Below, in pieces: positions 16,403 through 25,048 of a stretch of DNA of 36,336 bases; within the stretch, counting starts at the first letter, position 1; each line of letters begins with the position of its first letter. The notes beneath the pieces were generated by a model. It made no database searches. It was not told where the DNA came from and saw nothing but the letters and a program-made list of their open reading frames with translations. The stretch spans positions 1 to 36,336 of the forward strand of contig NZ_CALWFZ010000022.1 in assembly GCF_944377805.1 (NCBI RefSeq). Direction: 5' to 3'. The DNA is from an uncultured Mediterraneibacter sp. (lineage in GTDB: Bacteria; Bacillota; Clostridia; Lachnospirales; Lachnospiraceae). A program made the position numbers and the translations under genes.

Positions 16403-17328
16403 AAGACACTCCCCCGCTCATCATAAATTCCCCTGATCTCTCCCGGGTGTTTACCATTTCCCAATACGACATAGCGCTCAAACATCCTTCTCCGAATCAG
16501 TTCGCCAAGCACAGGCTTTTTGGAGGCCTCGTCCATGTCAAGTCCGTGTACGCTCGCGATCAACTTGCATCCGCACTGCATCGCGTATTCGATCGCGTGT
16601 ATGTCTTCACTGGTGCCGATTTCATCCACGGCGATTACCTGGGGTGACATCGAACGGATCAGCATAATCATACCTTCTGCCTTAGGACAACAGTCCAGTA
16701 TATCCGTTCTTGATCCGAGATGATTCTGCGCGACGCCCAGATAACATCCTCCCAGTTCAGACCGTTCATCCACAACGCCGACAGAGCATCCCTTCACATA
16801 ACGGTTACCGTCAGATATCTGACGGATCAGATCACGAATCATCGTTGTCTTCCCGCAGAAAGGAGGCGAAATGATAAGAGTATGACACACCTGCCTGTTC
16901 TTTGTAATATAAGGCAGAAGGTTATCGGCACATCCGATCACCTCGTGGGATACTCTTATATTGACTGATGATATGTACTGGATGTTTTTTACTTTTTCCT
17001 GCTCTACAATCACTTTGCCTGCCACGCCGATTCTATGACCTCCTTCTATTGTCAGAAATCCCTGTCTTAATTCATTTGCATATGCGTAGAGGGAGTAATG
17101 GCTGATATAGTCCATTGTCTCCCTCATCTCTTCTTTCGTGACAATATGTGGTTTCTCTGCGGCAGGAAGCACGGTTTCCTGATTATCCCGCACAATGAGG
17201 AGCGGCTGTCCTGTCCGCATGCGGATCTCCTGTATCCGCTCTATGCTCTTTCCGTCCTCCTGGATAATCTTCCGCACGCTTTTCGCGAGTATACTTAAAA
17301 TCTGGTTACTGAAATCCCTTCTTTCCAT
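16390..17328 (-). CDS. spoIIIAA: Stage III sporulation protein AA ATPase
   Basis: SpoIIIAA is the secretion-type AAA ATPase that powers the SpoIIIA channel from the mother-cell cytoplasm. The ATG at 17328 follows AGGTGG and gives 312 residues. Walker A is SPPFCGKTT (154-162), where the family usually begins with glycine; Walker B is QVIAVDEIG (230-238). The arginine-rich HRIGVAGKV stretch and the C-terminal ERYVVLGNGKHPGEI are family features. First gene of the operon, with a sigma-E-like promoter in the gap before it. Confidence 0.95.
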   Translation of the reverse strand: MERRDFSNQILSILAKSVRKIIQEDGKSIERIQEIRMRTGQPLLIVRDNQETVLPAAEKPHIVTKEEMRETMDYISHYSLYAYANELRQGFLTIEGGHRIGVAGKVIVEQEKVKNIQYISSVNIRVSHEVIGCADNLLPYITKNRQVCHTLIISPPFCGKTTMIRDLIRQISDGNRYVKGCSVGVVDERSELGGCYLGVAQNHLGSRTDILDCCPKAEGMIMLIRSMSPQVIAVDEIGTSEDIHAIEYAMQCGCKLIASVHGLDMDEASKKPVLGELIRRRMFERYVVLGNGKHPGEIRGIYDERGSVLCRG

Positions 17329-17347
17329 CTTGTCCACCTCTTTACAC

Positions 17348-17375
17348 AATATATGAGGCGGAGATAAAATTATGA
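17348..17375 (-). promoter_or_regulatory. Sigma-E-like promoter of the spoIIIA operon
   Basis: TCATAAT (17375-17369) and CATATATT (17355-17348), 13 bases apart, resemble the sigma-E minus 35 and minus 10 elements of Bacillus. They lie exactly in the miaB to spoIIIAA gap. spoIIIA is a known sigma-E operon. Confidence 0.6.
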
Positions 17376-17376
17376 C

Positions 17377-18828
17377 TTATTCTTTCACGATCTCCCCAAG
17401 GTAATAAAATCCCTTGCACTCCTTTAAATGTACAGGAAAGAATTTTCCGATCATAGACGCGCCCCCCGGAAAATGAACGAGCAGATTATTGCCAAGCCGT
17501 CCTGTAATCAGACTGTCATCGTGGTCATTGACAGCTTCTGCCAATACCGTCTGGACGGTTCCTGTATGTCTTGAGCATCTTTCGGCCGAGATATCCTGAA
17601 CTTCGCTCAAAAGCCGGTTAAATCTGTCTTTTACAACATCTTCCGGTATCTGGTCCTCCATAGCGGCAGCCGGTGTTCCGGTACGCCTGGAGTAGATAAA
17701 TGTAAACGCGCTGTCATAGCGGACTTTGCGTACTACGTCAAGAGTCTCCTGAAAGTCTTCTTCTGTTTCGCCGGGGAATCCCACGATAATATCCGTAGTC
17801 AGTGAGATATCCGGCACTGCTTTTTTAATCCGGTCAGCCAGGGCGAGGTATCCTTCTTTCGTGTAGCGGCGATTCATTTTCTCCAGAATCCTGGTGCTTC
17901 CCGACTGTACAGGAAGATGAAGATGCCGGCATATCTTTTCCGACTGCGCCATCACTTCGATCAGTTCATCAGAGAGATCCTTCGGATGGGACGTCATAAA
18001 ACGTATACGCTTCAATCCGTCAATCTTCTCGATTCTGCGCAGAAGTTCCGCAAAAGTAATCGGATGCTCAAGTGTTTTTCCATAGGAATTGACATTTTGT
18101 CCAAGCAGCATCACCTCTGCCACGCCATCCTTGGTCAGACGTTCGATCTCACGGATAATGGCCTCCGGTTCACGGCTTCTCTCCCGGCCCCGGACGTACG
18201 GAACAATACAGTAACTGCAGAAATTGTTACATCCGAACATAATATTGACGCCGGATTTGAAGGCATATTTTCTTTCACTTGGGAGATCCTCCACAATCTT
18301 GTCCGTATCTTTCCATATATCAATTACCGTTCGCCCGGACTCCATACGCATGGCAAGAAGTTCCGCGAACTTGTAAATGTTATGAGTTCCGAAAATGAGA
18401 TCTATAAAGCGATAGCTTTTCTTCAGTTTTTCAACCACTTCCGGTTCCTGCATCATACAGCCGCAAAGGGCAATCATCATATGCGGATTTTTCTTTTTGA
18501 TCCTGCCAAGCTGCCCAAGCCGTCCGTAGACTCTCTGATTGGCATTCTCGCGGACAGTACATGTATTATAGATGACAAAATCCGCCTTCTCTTCCTCCGG
18601 CTCCTCTCTGTATCCGATGCGTTCCAGAATTCCGGTAAGTTTTTCGGAGTCTCTGGCATTCATCTGACATCCAAACGTAGTGACACAAAAAGTCAGCGGC
18701 CGGCCGGCCGCCTCGCACATCTGCTCAAAGTATCTCTTCGCCTTTTCTATGTAATAGTACTGACGCTCCGGTTCCCGTACCGGAATCGCCGCTTCCTCCT
18801 CCGCGGTATTTCTTATATTATCATTCAT
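17377..18828 (-). CDS. miaB: tRNA methylthiotransferase MiaB
   Basis: MiaB adds a methylthio group to N6-isopentenyladenosine at position 37 of tRNAs reading U-starting codons. The 483-residue protein has an N-terminal UPF0004 domain with cysteines C54, C90 and C124 (TFGCQMN, NTCTVRE, CGCMMQ) that hold one 4Fe-4S cluster. The radical SAM motif CxxxCxxC is C200, C204, C207 (FGCNNFCSYC), and a C-terminal TRAM domain follows (about 415-480). Residues 1-45 form the N-terminal extension common in Clostridia. The start overlaps the DUF4250 gene by four bases. Confidence 0.96.
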   Translation of the reverse strand: MNDNIRNTAEEEAAIPVREPERQYYYIEKAKRYFEQMCEAAGRPLTFCVTTFGCQMNARDSEKLTGILERIGYREEPEEEKADFVIYNTCTVRENANQRVYGRLGQLGRIKKKNPHMMIALCGCMMQEPEVVEKLKKSYRFIDLIFGTHNIYKFAELLAMRMESGRTVIDIWKDTDKIVEDLPSERKYAFKSGVNIMFGCNNFCSYCIVPYVRGRERSREPEAIIREIERLTKDGVAEVMLLGQNVNSYGKTLEHPITFAELLRRIEKIDGLKRIRFMTSHPKDLSDELIEVMAQSEKICRHLHLPVQSGSTRILEKMNRRYTKEGYLALADRIKKAVPDISLTTDIIVGFPGETEEDFQETLDVVRKVRYDSAFTFIYSRRTGTPAAAMEDQIPEDVVKDRFNRLLSEVQDISAERCSRHTGTVQTVLAEAVNDHDDSLITGRLGNNLLVHFPGGASMIGKFFPVHLKECKGFYYLGEIVKE

Positions 18829-19007
18829 ATAAACTGATTCCTTCCTGTATCATACACATAATCGATCGCTGCGAGCCTGTCCAGAAGCTCTGTTCTGTCT
18901 ATCTCCATATCTTCACAGAGCGCGTCAAGCGTAGGGTAATAATCTCTTAACTTCGTATTGACCACACTAAGGAGAATTACCGGGTCCCGGGGCAGTTCTG
19001 TCCGCAT
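18825..19007 (-). CDS. DUF4250 family protein
   Basis: A 60-residue protein with the compact pattern of DUF4250, common in Lachnospiraceae and related Clostridia: ELPRDPVILLSVVNTKLRDYY, then TLDALCEDMEIDRTELLDRLAAIDYVYD. The second half looks like a helix-turn-helix, but no function is known. GGAGTTGATCAG precedes the ATG. It overlaps the end of the cyclo-ligase gene and, by ATGA, the start of miaB, so it is translated within the operon. Confidence 0.85.
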   Translation of the reverse strand: MRTELPRDPVILLSVVNTKLRDYYPTLDALCEDMEIDRTELLDRLAAIDYVYDTGRNQFI

Positions 19008-19576
19008 CTGATCAACTCCTTTTCCGTAAATATAAACTCTGCTCTTATATCATGCTCCTGCATCGGTATCTCTCCGGCAATCTGAAGAGAAAACGCAGGC
19101 GCAATCCGCCGGCACTTCTCATTGTTTTCCAGATATGCATCATAGTAACCGCCGCCGTATCCGATGCGGGCTCCCGACCGGTCAAACGCCACACCTGGCA
19201 TAATCACAAGGGCATCTTCCTCCGGAGGAGGCGCTTTAGGGCACCAGGGACCGGGTTCAGGGATCCCGTGAAAACCGGGCTGCAAATCAGCCAGGCTCCT
19301 GATAAAATAAAACTCCATTGTGTGCCTGCCTCGAACCCTTGGGGCCGCGACTCTCTTTCCCTGCATAAGGGCCCGCTTTATAATTGGAACTGTATCCGCT
19401 TCGCTTTTAACCGAAACATAGGTATAGATGCACCTCGCCTCTTCATACAGAAAGCTCCCAATAATATTATCCGTGATTTTCCTCTGCGACGCGCTTCTTT
19501 CCTCAACCGGTATCCGGTCTCTTTCCTTTAAAAACTTCTCTCTAATTTCCTTTTTTGTTACCGTATTTTTCACCAA
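18977..19576 (-). CDS. 5-formyltetrahydrofolate cyclo-ligase
   Basis: This enzyme converts 5-formyl-THF to 5,10-methenyl-THF with ATP, returning stored folate to one-carbon metabolism. The 199-residue protein has the N-terminal KKEIREKFLKERDRI region, a basic substrate-binding segment (GKRVAAPRVRG), and the ATP-binding motif RIGYGGGYYDAYL (137-149). Length is typical. The start must be a non-ATG codon: TTG at 19576 or GTG at 19573, both inside the 3' end of the DUF896 gene. The enzyme is also called MTHFS or YqgN in Bacillus. Confidence 0.93.
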   Translation of the reverse strand: MVKNTVTKKEIREKFLKERDRIPVEERSASQRKITDNIIGSFLYEEARCIYTYVSVKSEADTVPIIKRALMQGKRVAAPRVRGRHTMEFYFIRSLADLQPGFHGIPEPGPWCPKAPPPEEDALVIMPGVAFDRSGARIGYGGGYYDAYLENNEKCRRIAPAFSLQIAGEIPMQEHDIRAEFIFTEKELIRCGQNCPGTR

Positions 19577-19763
19577 GATTCACGACCGTTCCATCTTTTT
19601 CTTCAATGTCTATATTATTAAGCTGAGCCAGGAGATTTCCTTTTACCGCCTCGATATATTCTCTGCGGAGAAGTTTCTGCTCTTTCTTCTCCTCATCAGT
19701 AAGCCCTTCTGCTTTTGACTTGCGGTACAGCTCATTGATTCTCTTTATCTTTTGAGTGTCCAT
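19542..19763 (-). CDS. DUF896 family protein (YnzC-like)
   Basis: A 73-residue DUF896/UPF0291 protein related to Bacillus YnzC and YneR-region small proteins. The two-helix core is visible as KIKRINELYRKSKAEGLTDEEKKEQKLLRREYIEAVKGNL, followed by a charged tail. The role is unclear; in Bacillus a paralogue is in the SOS operon. AAAGGAACGTTT precedes the ATG. It leads the overlapping operon DUF896, cyclo-ligase, DUF4250, miaB. Confidence 0.9.
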   Translation of the reverse strand: MDTQKIKRINELYRKSKAEGLTDEEKKEQKLLRREYIEAVKGNLLAQLNNIDIEEKDGTVVNLGEKYGNKKGN

Positions 19764-19806
19764 AAACGTTCCTTTCTAATCATCTTCCTGCTTTACGTCG
19801 GTGTGT

Positions 19807-19835
19807 ATTATACACTATTTACTTTTATTCGTCCA
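19807..19835 (-). promoter_or_regulatory. Promoter for the DUF896-miaB operon
   Basis: A perfect TATAAT (19812-19807) has TGGACG (19835-19830) 17 bases upstream on the minus strand. It is about 45 bases before the DUF896 start. The minus 35 matches four of six consensus bases. Confidence 0.5.
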
Positions 19836-19867
19836 GATACCGCATTTTCCGTCCGGGCATTTTCCCG

Positions 19868-20248
19868 TCAGCTTGAATAATTTTCCAGAAAACCGTACAG
19901 CGCTTCCTTATCAGAGATGTATTTCCCCGTCGCAATCTCCTGCTGTACTTCCTCCGGAAGATCTGTGAGAGGAATTTCGGTAAATTCATACACTGTACTG
20001 CGGTCGCTCAGGTAAACAACGACGAATCCCTGAAGTTCACAGAGATAATACCCCTCCCCTTCTTCTTTTCCTTCGTCTTTCGGCGTCTCAAGTTCCGCTT
20101 CGATACTTCGCGTATCCGCACTCTGGTCTTCAATGGCGGCCTGCCGTTCAAGTACCCGGTTATAGGTCATCTGATAGCCCGCCGACAGAAGAGCTCCAAA
20201 GATCACAATGACAGCAAAAAAGCCAATAACGTATTTAGATCTCATCAT
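19868..20248 (-). CDS. Small membrane-anchored protein, BofC-like C-terminus
   Basis: The 126-residue protein has one N-terminal membrane helix (about 5-25), an acidic linker, and a C-terminal domain YYLCELQGFVVVYLSDRSTVYEFTEIPLTDLPEEVQQEI ending KEALYGFLENYSS. This resembles the C-terminal domain of BofC, the forespore inhibitor of SpoIVB in Bacillus, and such proteins are common in Lachnospiraceae. It is much shorter than BofC, so a BofC role is only a possibility, though spoIVB is also in this window. I chose ATG at 20248, eight bases after AAGG; a GTG at 20254 and an ATG at 20245 are alternatives. It follows the flippase gene closely. Confidence 0.7.
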   Translation of the reverse strand: MMRSKYVIGFFAVIVIFGALLSAGYQMTYNRVLERQAAIEDQSADTRSIEAELETPKDEGKEEGEGYYLCELQGFVVVYLSDRSTVYEFTEIPLTDLPEEVQQEIATGKYISDKEALYGFLENYSS

Positions 20249-20291
20249 GTCCACATCCTTTTTGCATACAGTATTGGCTTTTTTTATTATT

Positions 20292-21983
20292 TTATTCAGT
20301 TTCTTCCGGTTCAGGAAGCAGGCGGAGTCTGCGGCATCCTCTGAGGAGACGCGCTCCCATCGGCAGCGCCAGCATATCTTCTTCAGAGAGCGTTCCCATT
20401 TTGAGAATCAGAACAACATAAACGATAATCGCGACAATGATCGCAATCACAGTCGGTATTACTCTTCCTCCGATTAATGCGTCCAGCCCCAGATGGAGCA
20501 GATATGTGAGTGCTCCCATAGCCACCGATGCAAGCAGCGGCTTCATAAAGAGGCGGACAAAATCCATTTTAAATCCGCAGACTTTTCGGATCTTTCTCTG
20601 GTTCAGATAGCACATTACAAGAGCAAATACGATATTGCTTCCCGGAAGCGCATAGACATTCATGCGGAATACTGTCAGCATAATCACAAAAGCAACCAGA
20701 TGCACTCCCAATGCTATAGCGGCATGTTTTGCCGGACTTGACATATAATTGAGTCCATGCAGCACTGAATTGGTAATTGACGCCCAGCCGTAGAGAACAA
20801 TAACAACTGCTCCGAGCATAAGCAGGTTAGCGGGAGTTGCGCTGGCGTCATTGTAAAGCAGCACCATAAGCGGAGATGCAAGGACAAGGAAGCCCACGCA
20901 GCTTGGAATTGTCAGGATCGTCGTCAGACGCAGAATCTGGTCGATCTGATAATGTACCTTTTTTCGCTGTTTTGTCATAACTACCATCGTCAGACTCGGA
21001 ACAAGCGAAGTACACAGGGCATTTGGTATAGCCATCGGAACATTGATCAGCGGATCGTATTTTCCAGTGTAGATGCCCTGAAGCGCTATGTACTCACTCT
21101 CGGCAAATCCCTGAGCATCCATCACATGATTGAATACGGTCAGGTCTATGATCTGATTAATGTTGTAGATCGCAGTGCTGAATACAACAGGAACCGCAGT
21201 CAGAAGCAGCACTTTCAAAATATGGGAATAGGATTCCGTCTTTTCCGAGTGATCCCGTTCCAGCCTTTTGCGGATCCCTCCCCGAAACATCCAGAGCACA
21301 AACAGAAGGAAGATAAGACCCGTCAATGCGCCGGTAACCGTTCCCAGTGTGCCCCCTGCCGCTCCGTAAGCCGGCCCCAGCATATCTTCCCTTCTTTCTT
21401 TGCCAAGCTGGGAACCTATTCCGAACAGCACGCTGGCTCCCACAATACTGACTACCGCATTGATGATCTGCTCGATCACCTGAGAGACAGCGGTCGGTAT
21501 CATTGTTCCCAGCCCCTGGAAATATCCTCGCAGCACTGCCATCACAGCTACGATAAACAGACCCGGAGCCAGTACTCTGAGTGCATAGACACTTAAAGGA
21601 GCCTTCATCATATGTTCGGAAATGATCCCCGCTCCCAGAAAAATCGCGACTGCGATGACAAATCCGACAACTGCCGCGAACACAAGAGAACCGATAAACG
21701 CGCGAAAGGCATTCTTCTGCTGATTCAGGGCTCTTCGGGCAGATACCAGCTTGGACACTGCCGTGGGAAGGCTGAGAGAAGACAGCATCAGCGCAAACGC
21801 ATAGACCTGATAGGCATATCCGTAATAGCCGTTCCCCTCATCTCCAAGGATATTAGTCAGCGGGATGCGGTAGACAACCCCGATGATCTTGGAGATCATG
21901 GCCGCTGCCGCGAGAATCGAGCCCTGTACGATATAGTCTCCGCCCGCCGCTTTTCTTTTCATGTTCTTCTGTGTCTCAGACAT
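20292..21983 (-). CDS. SpoVB/MurJ-like polysaccharide flippase
   Basis: A 563-residue polytopic membrane protein of the MOP superfamily with about 14 helices. The opening VQGSILAAAAMISKIIGVVYRIPLTNILGDEGNGYYGYAYQVY is characteristic of the SpoVB/YtgP branch, which moves lipid-linked cell wall or spore cortex precursors across the membrane. Strongly basic and hydrophobic blocks alternate to the end, and GYFQGLGTMIPTAVSQVIEQIINA is another family segment. AAGGAGGAAC precedes the ATG. Position after phoH and ybeY under a sporulation-type promoter suits a spore role, but a vegetative lipid II flippase cannot be excluded. Confidence 0.85.
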   Translation of the reverse strand: MSETQKNMKRKAAGGDYIVQGSILAAAAMISKIIGVVYRIPLTNILGDEGNGYYGYAYQVYAFALMLSSLSLPTAVSKLVSARRALNQQKNAFRAFIGSLVFAAVVGFVIAVAIFLGAGIISEHMMKAPLSVYALRVLAPGLFIVAVMAVLRGYFQGLGTMIPTAVSQVIEQIINAVVSIVGASVLFGIGSQLGKERREDMLGPAYGAAGGTLGTVTGALTGLIFLLFVLWMFRGGIRKRLERDHSEKTESYSHILKVLLLTAVPVVFSTAIYNINQIIDLTVFNHVMDAQGFAESEYIALQGIYTGKYDPLINVPMAIPNALCTSLVPSLTMVVMTKQRKKVHYQIDQILRLTTILTIPSCVGFLVLASPLMVLLYNDASATPANLLMLGAVVIVLYGWASITNSVLHGLNYMSSPAKHAAIALGVHLVAFVIMLTVFRMNVYALPGSNIVFALVMCYLNQRKIRKVCGFKMDFVRLFMKPLLASVAMGALTYLLHLGLDALIGGRVIPTVIAIIVAIIVYVVLILKMGTLSEEDMLALPMGARLLRGCRRLRLLPEPEETE

Positions 21984-22013
21984 GTAGTTCCTCCTTGTAC
22001 TGTATCAGAACTG

Positions 22014-22511
22014 CTATCGCAGAATTTGGATTCTTTCCATAATGTCCCGCTGCTTCGCCTCCATAATCAGGCGTTCTTCCTCTTCCATATGGTCATATCC
22101 GAAAAGATGAAGCATACTGTGAGCGATCAGAAAAGCGTATTCCCTCTTTGGAGAATGACCGTATTCTTCCGCCTGAGAAAGAACTCTGTCCACAGAGATC
22201 ACAATATCTCCAAGAAGCAGTTCCCCGGATTCCGGATCAAACAGCTCTGCGTTTTCCTCATCAAACGCAGAAAAATCCCCCTGAGTATCGAACTCAAGCA
22301 TGGGAAAAGAGAGCACGTCCGTAGGACGGTCAATCTCCCGGTACTGATGGTTCAGTTCGTGGATCTGCTCATCATGCGTAAGCAGCAGGTTTATCTCTGT
22401 TTCATAAGGACATTCTATATAATCGAGCGCCGCATTCACAACGAGTTCAGCGACTCCCTCCTCGTCAAAGGGGAGGGTAATCACGCCTTCCCTTTCAAGA
22501 TACAGGGTCAT
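22014..22511 (-). CDS. ybeY: Endoribonuclease YbeY
   Basis: YbeY is a zinc-dependent endoribonuclease for 16S rRNA 3' maturation and ribosome quality control. The 165-residue protein carries the metal motif HSMLHLFGYDH (three histidines in HxxxHxxxxxH) near residue 130-145 and the EINLLLTHDEQIHELNHQYREIDRPTDVLSFP block. Length is normal. The start overlaps the phoH stop by four bases (ATGA), as expected for this conserved pair. Confidence 0.95.
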   Translation of the reverse strand: MTLYLEREGVITLPFDEEGVAELVVNAALDYIECPYETEINLLLTHDEQIHELNHQYREIDRPTDVLSFPMLEFDTQGDFSAFDEENAELFDPESGELLLGDIVISVDRVLSQAEEYGHSPKREYAFLIAHSMLHLFGYDHMEEEERLIMEAKQRDIMERIQILR

Positions 22512-23503
22512 GATTTCTTCCTCCTGGCATTTTTCGGCCTTCCTGTGCCCTTCTTCTCATATTCCTCATAGGCCTTTACAATTCTCTGTACAAGAGGATG
22601 GCGCACAACGTCTTTGCTCGTCAGAGTACAGATACTGATTCCCTCAAGATCTCTTACCACTTTGACAGCCACATCAAGGCCGGACACCGTGCCGGCAGGA
22701 AGATCCTTCTGAGTGGAATCTCCGGTAATCACTACCTTGGATCCGAACCCGATTCTCGTAAGGAACATCTTCATCTGGGCCGGAGTCGTATTCTGGGCTT
22801 CGTCCAGTATAATAAACGCGTTGTCAAGTGTTCTTCCTCTCATATAGGCCAGAGGCGCCACCTCAATGAGGCCTTTTTCAGAATTCTTAAGAAAGCTCTC
22901 GGCTCCCATAATCTGATACAGCGCGTCATAGAGAGGCCGCAGATAAGGATCGATCTTGCTCTGAAGATCTCCCGGAAGAAACCCGAGTTTCTCTCCTGCC
23001 TCGATCGCAGGTCTGGTCAGGATGATCCGCCCCACTTCGTTTCTTTTAAACGCCGTGATCGCCATCGCCATCGCAAGATAAGTCTTGCCGGTGCCCGCCG
23101 GACCCAGGCCAAAGGTAATCATCTCATTTCTGATTGCGTCCACATACTTTTTCTGTCCCAGAGTCTTGGGCTTGACCGGTTTCCCCTGAAGGGTGTGACA
23201 GATCAGATCTTTATCAATTTCTACAATCCCGTCCTCCTGGTCTTCAAAAACAAGAGAGATGGCGTAATCTACATTCTGCTCTGTAATCGTATTGCCCCGC
23301 TTTGACAGTTCTGTCAACTGAGTGAGTACACGCTGTGCCTTTTTAGCTGCTGACTCCTCACCTACAATTTTTGTACTGTCGTCACGGGCGATCAGCGTCA
23401 CATGGAACGTCCGCTCTATCTTTTTCGCATATGTGTCAAACTGTCCGAACACATTCGCCTCATGTTCAGCCGGTATATCAATCATCAGTTCCGCCAGACT
23501 CAT
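22508..23503 (-). CDS. PhoH family ATPase
   Basis: PhoH-like proteins are P-loop ATPases related to the helicase superfamily 1 core and paired with ybeY in RNA metabolism. The ATG at 23503 after AAAGGAAAG gives 331 residues. The core has Walker A GPAGTGKTYLAMAMA and the Walker B segment NAFIILDEAQNTTPAQMKMFLTRIGFGSKVVITGD. A short N-terminal KH-like region precedes it. It overlaps the end of yqfD by 26 bases. Commonly annotated PhoH or PhoL. Confidence 0.94.
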   Translation of the reverse strand: MSLAELMIDIPAEHEANVFGQFDTYAKKIERTFHVTLIARDDSTKIVGEESAAKKAQRVLTQLTELSKRGNTITEQNVDYAISLVFEDQEDGIVEIDKDLICHTLQGKPVKPKTLGQKKYVDAIRNEMITFGLGPAGTGKTYLAMAMAITAFKRNEVGRIILTRPAIEAGEKLGFLPGDLQSKIDPYLRPLYDALYQIMGAESFLKNSEKGLIEVAPLAYMRGRTLDNAFIILDEAQNTTPAQMKMFLTRIGFGSKVVITGDSTQKDLPAGTVSGLDVAVKVVRDLEGISICTLTSKDVVRHPLVQRIVKAYEEYEKKGTGRPKNARRKKS

Positions 23504-24734
23504 CTGTTTCTTTCCTTTCAATCGTCAATATTTCTGTGTCCGCTTCCTCGGCAATGCTCTCATTCAAATAGATCGTACCGGACGCGCTTGCCGTGTCAGC
23601 AGATAAATTTATTTTAACATCATTTGCTCTGATTTGAACCCCTTTTTCCTCCAAATCTTCGCAAAACCGCTTAAAATTTCTGCTCAGCTTCTCTCTCACC
23701 TGTTCTTTTGAGTAAGTTTTCTCCTCATAAGTGTAAGATGTGGCTGTTTTCATCCCCCAGGCAAGCGGCAGGTAGAAGTTTTCCCCAACTTTCCACTGTC
23801 TTTCTTTGGCCGACAGCTCACAATATTCATATTGGTTTGCAGTGCTTCCCACGGAAACCGTCACGTCGCCGATTCGCACATAAGGCTTATATTTTTTCTT
23901 GCCGTCATAGATTTTTTCCTGATAGTTCAGCGGCAGTGTATCCTGATAAGTAATCTGCGTATCGGCGAACACATCGGCATCTGATTCCTGATACTGATAC
24001 CCAATGACTTCCCCACTGTCATCTACGACATCCACTCTTCCCAGAACAAGAATATCTCCCTTCTTTACCTGATCCCCCACATGTACCTGGGGAACACCCG
24101 AACGCGTCACTATGCTTGTGATTACACCATCAGAAGCCGCTATAAGATCTGTCGGACTCTCCTCGTTTGCCACATCGGTATCGCCCTGCGGGTAAGTATC
24201 CTCGTTCTCTTTCACCTGTATTTTCAGCCGGCTTCCATCGATTGACGCAGATACCCAAACGATACTATTATATTCCTTCCGAATGCTTTTGACAATACCC
24301 GGACAGTCCACTCTGCTCTTGAGCATAAGCGGGGATATCCCCTCGCTCCTGAGATATTCTGCCAGCGTTTCATCCGGCCATCTCTCATTCCCCTCAAAAT
24401 GAATATCCCAAATAAACATCGAGTAGATCTTCAGAAGCGCTGCGCACAAAAAAAGACCAATAAAAAATAATTTTCTTTTTCTGTAACGGAAAAGAAAGAA
24501 GGGAAATCCGGTTCGCTCTCTTAGTATTACCTTTGTATGCGTCTTCTTTGCCAGAGGTTTTATTCTCCTGAAGTCATGGATACTCATATACATCTCGTAT
24601 CCGTTTTTAGAAGGGGCCAGCCCCCAGATATAGATTTGATGATAAGAACACATATTTAAGAACCGTTCCGGAGAGTAGCCCTCCACGCAGATTTTGACAT
24701 ACCCTTTGAGATAACGGAGCAGTGAGCGGATCAT
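23478..24734 (-). CDS. yqfD: Sporulation protein YqfD
   Basis: YqfD is a sigma-E-controlled membrane protein of unknown mechanism needed for efficient sporulation. The 418-residue protein has an N-terminal region with SPERFLNMCSYHQIYIWG, a membrane helix at about 90-110 (KLFFIGLFLCAALLKIYSMF), then an extracytoplasmic POTRA-like and later domain with GVPQVHVGDQVKKGDILVLG, a lipoyl-like fold. It starts within an ATGA overlap with yqfC and leads into phoH, the conserved order. Confidence 0.93.
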   Translation of the reverse strand: MIRSLLRYLKGYVKICVEGYSPERFLNMCSYHQIYIWGLAPSKNGYEMYMSIHDFRRIKPLAKKTHTKVILRERTGFPFFLFRYRKRKLFFIGLFLCAALLKIYSMFIWDIHFEGNERWPDETLAEYLRSEGISPLMLKSRVDCPGIVKSIRKEYNSIVWVSASIDGSRLKIQVKENEDTYPQGDTDVANEESPTDLIAASDGVITSIVTRSGVPQVHVGDQVKKGDILVLGRVDVVDDSGEVIGYQYQESDADVFADTQITYQDTLPLNYQEKIYDGKKKYKPYVRIGDVTVSVGSTANQYEYCELSAKERQWKVGENFYLPLAWGMKTATSYTYEEKTYSKEQVREKLSRNFKRFCEDLEEKGVQIRANDVKINLSADTASASGTIYLNESIAEEADTEILTIERKETDESGGTDD

Positions 24735-25033
24735 TCGTCTTCCCTCCCGTCGGCAAACTGGATCATTTCTATTCTTCCGGTTATTTTCATCTCATCGTTT
24801 GTATAGTATTCCACCTGAAGTTTCTTTCCGGTCAGACGGATCTGTCCGCCTTTTGTCTGGACGCGCACCAGACATTCTGTATACTCGGTAATTCCCCGGT
24901 AATTCTCAATACAGACCTCAAAATTGCCCAGAGCAGTCACAACTGCAGCTTTCAGAGTTACATCTTTCGGCATACTTGCAGCCGATGCCAGCCGTTCTCT
25001 TAACTGTTCTCTCTCCATAGAAATGCCACACAT
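24731..25033 (-). CDS. yqfC: Sporulation protein YqfC
   Basis: YqfC is a small YabP-family sporulation protein. The 100-residue product contains the family core: VTALGNFEVCIENYRGITEYTECLVRVQTKGGQIRLTGKKLQVEYYTNDEMKITGRI. Start choice is uncertain: ATG at 25033 sits close after AAAAGG, while ATG at 25018 has no clear ribosome binding site. Translation is coupled to yqfD by an ATGA overlap. A sigma-E-like promoter lies just upstream, giving a very short leader. Confidence 0.9.
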   Translation of the reverse strand: MCGISMEREQLRERLASAASMPKDVTLKAAVVTALGNFEVCIENYRGITEYTECLVRVQTKGGQIRLTGKKLQVEYYTNDEMKITGRIEMIQFADGREDE

Positions 25034-25048
25034 ACGCCTTTTATAAAC

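Noticed and set aside
17917-18837. 306-residue plus-strand open frame
   Set aside because: Antisense shadow of miaB, whose three cluster motifs are intact on the minus strand.
21612-22571. 319-residue plus-strand open frame
   Set aside because: Runs opposite the flippase and ybeY genes; composition typical of an antisense shadow, rich in His and Arg.
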